DNA of 6,385 bases from Anaerolineae bacterium (GTDB lineage: Bacteria; Chloroflexota; Anaerolineae; Aggregatilineales; Aggregatilineaceae): positions 1 to 6,385 of the forward strand of contig JAFGJA010000106.1 of the NCBI GenBank assembly GCA_016929355.1, written 5' to 3'. Of the stretch, positions 5,552 through 6,385 are shown piece after piece. The notes beneath the pieces were generated by a model. That model saw only the letters and a list, made by a program, of their open reading frames with translations. It made no database searches and had not been told where the DNA came from. A program made the position numbers and the translations under genes. Numbering within the stretch: the first letter of the stretch is position 1; the number at the start of each line of letters is the position of its first letter.

Positions 5552-5641
5552 CCTCACCCCCCGGCCCCTTCTCCAACGAGTTAGAGAGGGGGAGTCAGGC
5601 ACGCGATCAAGTCCCCCTCTCCCGCCGAGCCGGAGAGGGGG
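5552..5641. repeat. CCTCACCCCC repeat element, copy 2
   Basis: Homologous to and in the same orientation as 3041-3157, starting CCTCACCCCCCGGCCCC. The first palindrome is decayed (CTCCAAC/GTTAGAG, one mismatch). The second is a perfect 10-bp stem, CCCCCTCTCC (5613-5622) with GGAGAGGGGG (5632-5641). The third hairpin of copy 1 (GCAACC/GGTTGC) is absent. It lies between the regulator gene and its terminator, outside any gene. Confidence 0.85.
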
Positions 5642-5670
5642 ATTATCATAATGTGTCTTGCTCCGATCAG

Positions 5671-5715
5671 AAAAAACTCCGACCTGTGTGATTCAGGCGG
5701 AGTTTTTTCGTTTTT
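5671..5715 (+). terminator. Strong intrinsic terminator after the ArsR-type gene
   Basis: AAAAAACTCCG (5671-5681) pairs perfectly with CGGAGTTTTTT (5698-5708). An inner CCTG (5683-5686)/CAGG (5694-5697) stem extends it, with a seven-base loop and one bulged A. The T-run continues past the stem (CGTTTTT to 5715). The A-run on the left would let it work on the other strand too, but no minus-strand gene ends here. It isolates the regulator from the NUDIX gene. Confidence 0.88.
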
Positions 5716-5720
5716 GGGAC

Positions 5721-5763
5721 TATGATAGACTCATCGTTCCCAGTCAATCAATCAGGAGAGAGG
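5721..5763 (+). promoter_or_regulatory. -10 box and ribosome binding site of the NUDIX gene
   Basis: TATGAT at 5721-5726 (five of six) follows directly after the terminator and has no good -35 box. AGGAGAGAGG at 5754-5763 sits just before the ATG at 5767 and decides the start. An in-frame ATG at 5722 overlaps the -10 box and has no ribosome binding site, so it is not used. Confidence 0.45.
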
Positions 5764-5766
5764 CTT

Positions 5767-6360
5767 ATGTCTGACCAACTGCCCACCATCACCGCGCACG
5801 ATGGGCGGCGGCGGTTAGCCTGTCTGCCAATAGCGTTGGTATCTGTCATCGTCAACGCCGATGAACGGATTCTCATGCTTTCACACCCGAACAGCGCGGG
5901 ACGGTGGGAGACGATCAACGGCGCGATGGAACATGGCGAATCGGTGTTAGCGGGCTGTCTGCGCGAAATCCACGAGGAAGCGGGTGATCAGCTTCAAGTT
6001 TGCCCGTTGCATCTGCTGCACATCTACACATTTCCCTATGATGAAACCATCCCCCACATGCTGAGTCTGTGTTACCTGTTCGCCTATGAAGGTGGCGACG
6101 TGATCCCCGGCGATGATATGGCCGGGAGTCAGGTGCGGTGGGTCAGCGTGGGCGAGATCGAACGCGGGGAGGTCCAGGTGGCCGTGCCGCGTGATGTACC
6201 CTGGTTATTTGCGCGCGCGGTTGAACTCTACCGGACGCTGCACGATCAGCCGCCCGTGCTGCACCAGCCGCAATTTGATGTTATTCCGCAGCGTAAATAC
6301 GATAAAAAATATACGAACGAATGCCGGCGTGATGAATCCGATGAATTCAGTGTGGGTTAA
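5767..6360 (+). CDS. NUDIX hydrolase
   Basis: A 197-residue protein with a clear Nudix box at residues 52-74: G52, then E58 after five residues, then REIHEEAGD (66-74) with the metal-binding Glu E67, E70 and E71. The box matches GX5EX7REUXEEXGU except that the last hydrophobic position is Asp (D74). The domain runs from about residue 18 to 155. Family members cleave a nucleoside diphosphate linked to another group; the substrate here is unknown. The charged tail after about residue 165 (ending ECRRDESDEFSVG) is not part of the core fold. The start is fixed by AGGAGAGAGG upstream; an ATG at 5722 would add 15 residues but lies on the probable -10 box. The gene is separated from the regulator by a strong terminator, so it is transcribed on its own or with the next gene. 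Confidence 0.9.
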   Translation: MSDQLPTITAHDGRRRLACLPIALVSVIVNADERILMLSHPNSAGRWETINGAMEHGESVLAGCLREIHEEAGDQLQVCPLHLLHIYTFPYDETIPHMLSLCYLFAYEGGDVIPGDDMAGSQVRWVSVGEIERGEVQVAVPRDVPWLFARAVELYRTLHDQPPVLHQPQFDVIPQRKYDKKYTNECRRDESDEFSVG

Positions 6361-6385
6361 GCGCTATGTTCTGATCGTTACTTCG
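6332..6385 (+). CDS. Possible start of the next gene, overlapping the NUDIX end
   Basis: From the ATG at 6332 a frame remains open to the window edge (MNPMNSVWVKRYVLIVTS), overlapping the last 29 bases of the NUDIX gene in another frame. The basic residues followed by a hydrophobic run would suit the beginning of a membrane or exported protein. No Shine-Dalgarno is visible, so translation would depend on coupling. An alternative ATG lies at 6341. With only 18 codons the call is tentative. Confidence 0.3.
   Translation, partial: MNPMNSVWVKRYVLIVTS

Overview
The window reads as a chromosomal stretch from a moderately GC-rich environmental bacterium. Chloroflexota (Anaerolineae-like) is my best guess, at moderate confidence. 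It rests on the gene mix (Uma2-type nuclease, receiver-only regulator, Pro/Thr-linker lipoprotein, ArsR protein with a large N-terminal domain) and on three kinds of intergenic repeat that I associate with that phylum and a few other environmental lineages. No phage, transposase, CRISPR, tRNA or rRNA was seen.

Layout. At the left edge a gene on the minus strand is just starting (ATG at 20, good ribosome binding site, TATAAT box). It is divergent from a complete Uma2-family nuclease gene (201-776, +). A short repeat-derived spacer of the 'CACAGAGA' type separates this from four minus-strand genes. In transcription order these are a class I SAM methyltransferase (3992-3174), a lipoprotein with an alpha/beta-hydrolase fold (3170-2076), a metallo-beta-lactamase-fold hydrolase (2044-1256) and a stand-alone response-regulator receiver (1192-842). 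The first three are only 3 and 31 nt apart, so they are probably one operon. The receiver follows 63 nt later and may have its own promoter.

Regulatory centre. The 429-bp gap 3993-4421 holds the best regulatory signal in the window: a near-consensus sigma-70 promoter (TTGACA, 17 nt, TAAAAT with TGn) flanked by two related sites. The downstream one is an 11/12-matched 12-2-12 inverted repeat. It precedes, after a leader of about 270 nt, an ArsR/SmtB-type regulator (4422-5483, +), which suggests autoregulation. The leader also contains an interspersed palindromic repeat (4264-4332).

Right side. After the regulator come a second copy of the CCTCACCCCC repeat (5552-5641; first copy 3041-3157), a strong intrinsic terminator (5671-5715), a NUDIX hydrolase (5767-6360, +) and a possible overlapping start of the next gene (6332 onward).

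Most notable points: the lipoprotein hydrolase has Gly where the catalytic Ser should be (GAGIG instead of GxSxG); the first 45 or so codons of its reading frame are repeat DNA; the ArsR promoter has paired operators; and GATC is about three-fold over-represented across the window. I see no clear new defence or metabolic system.
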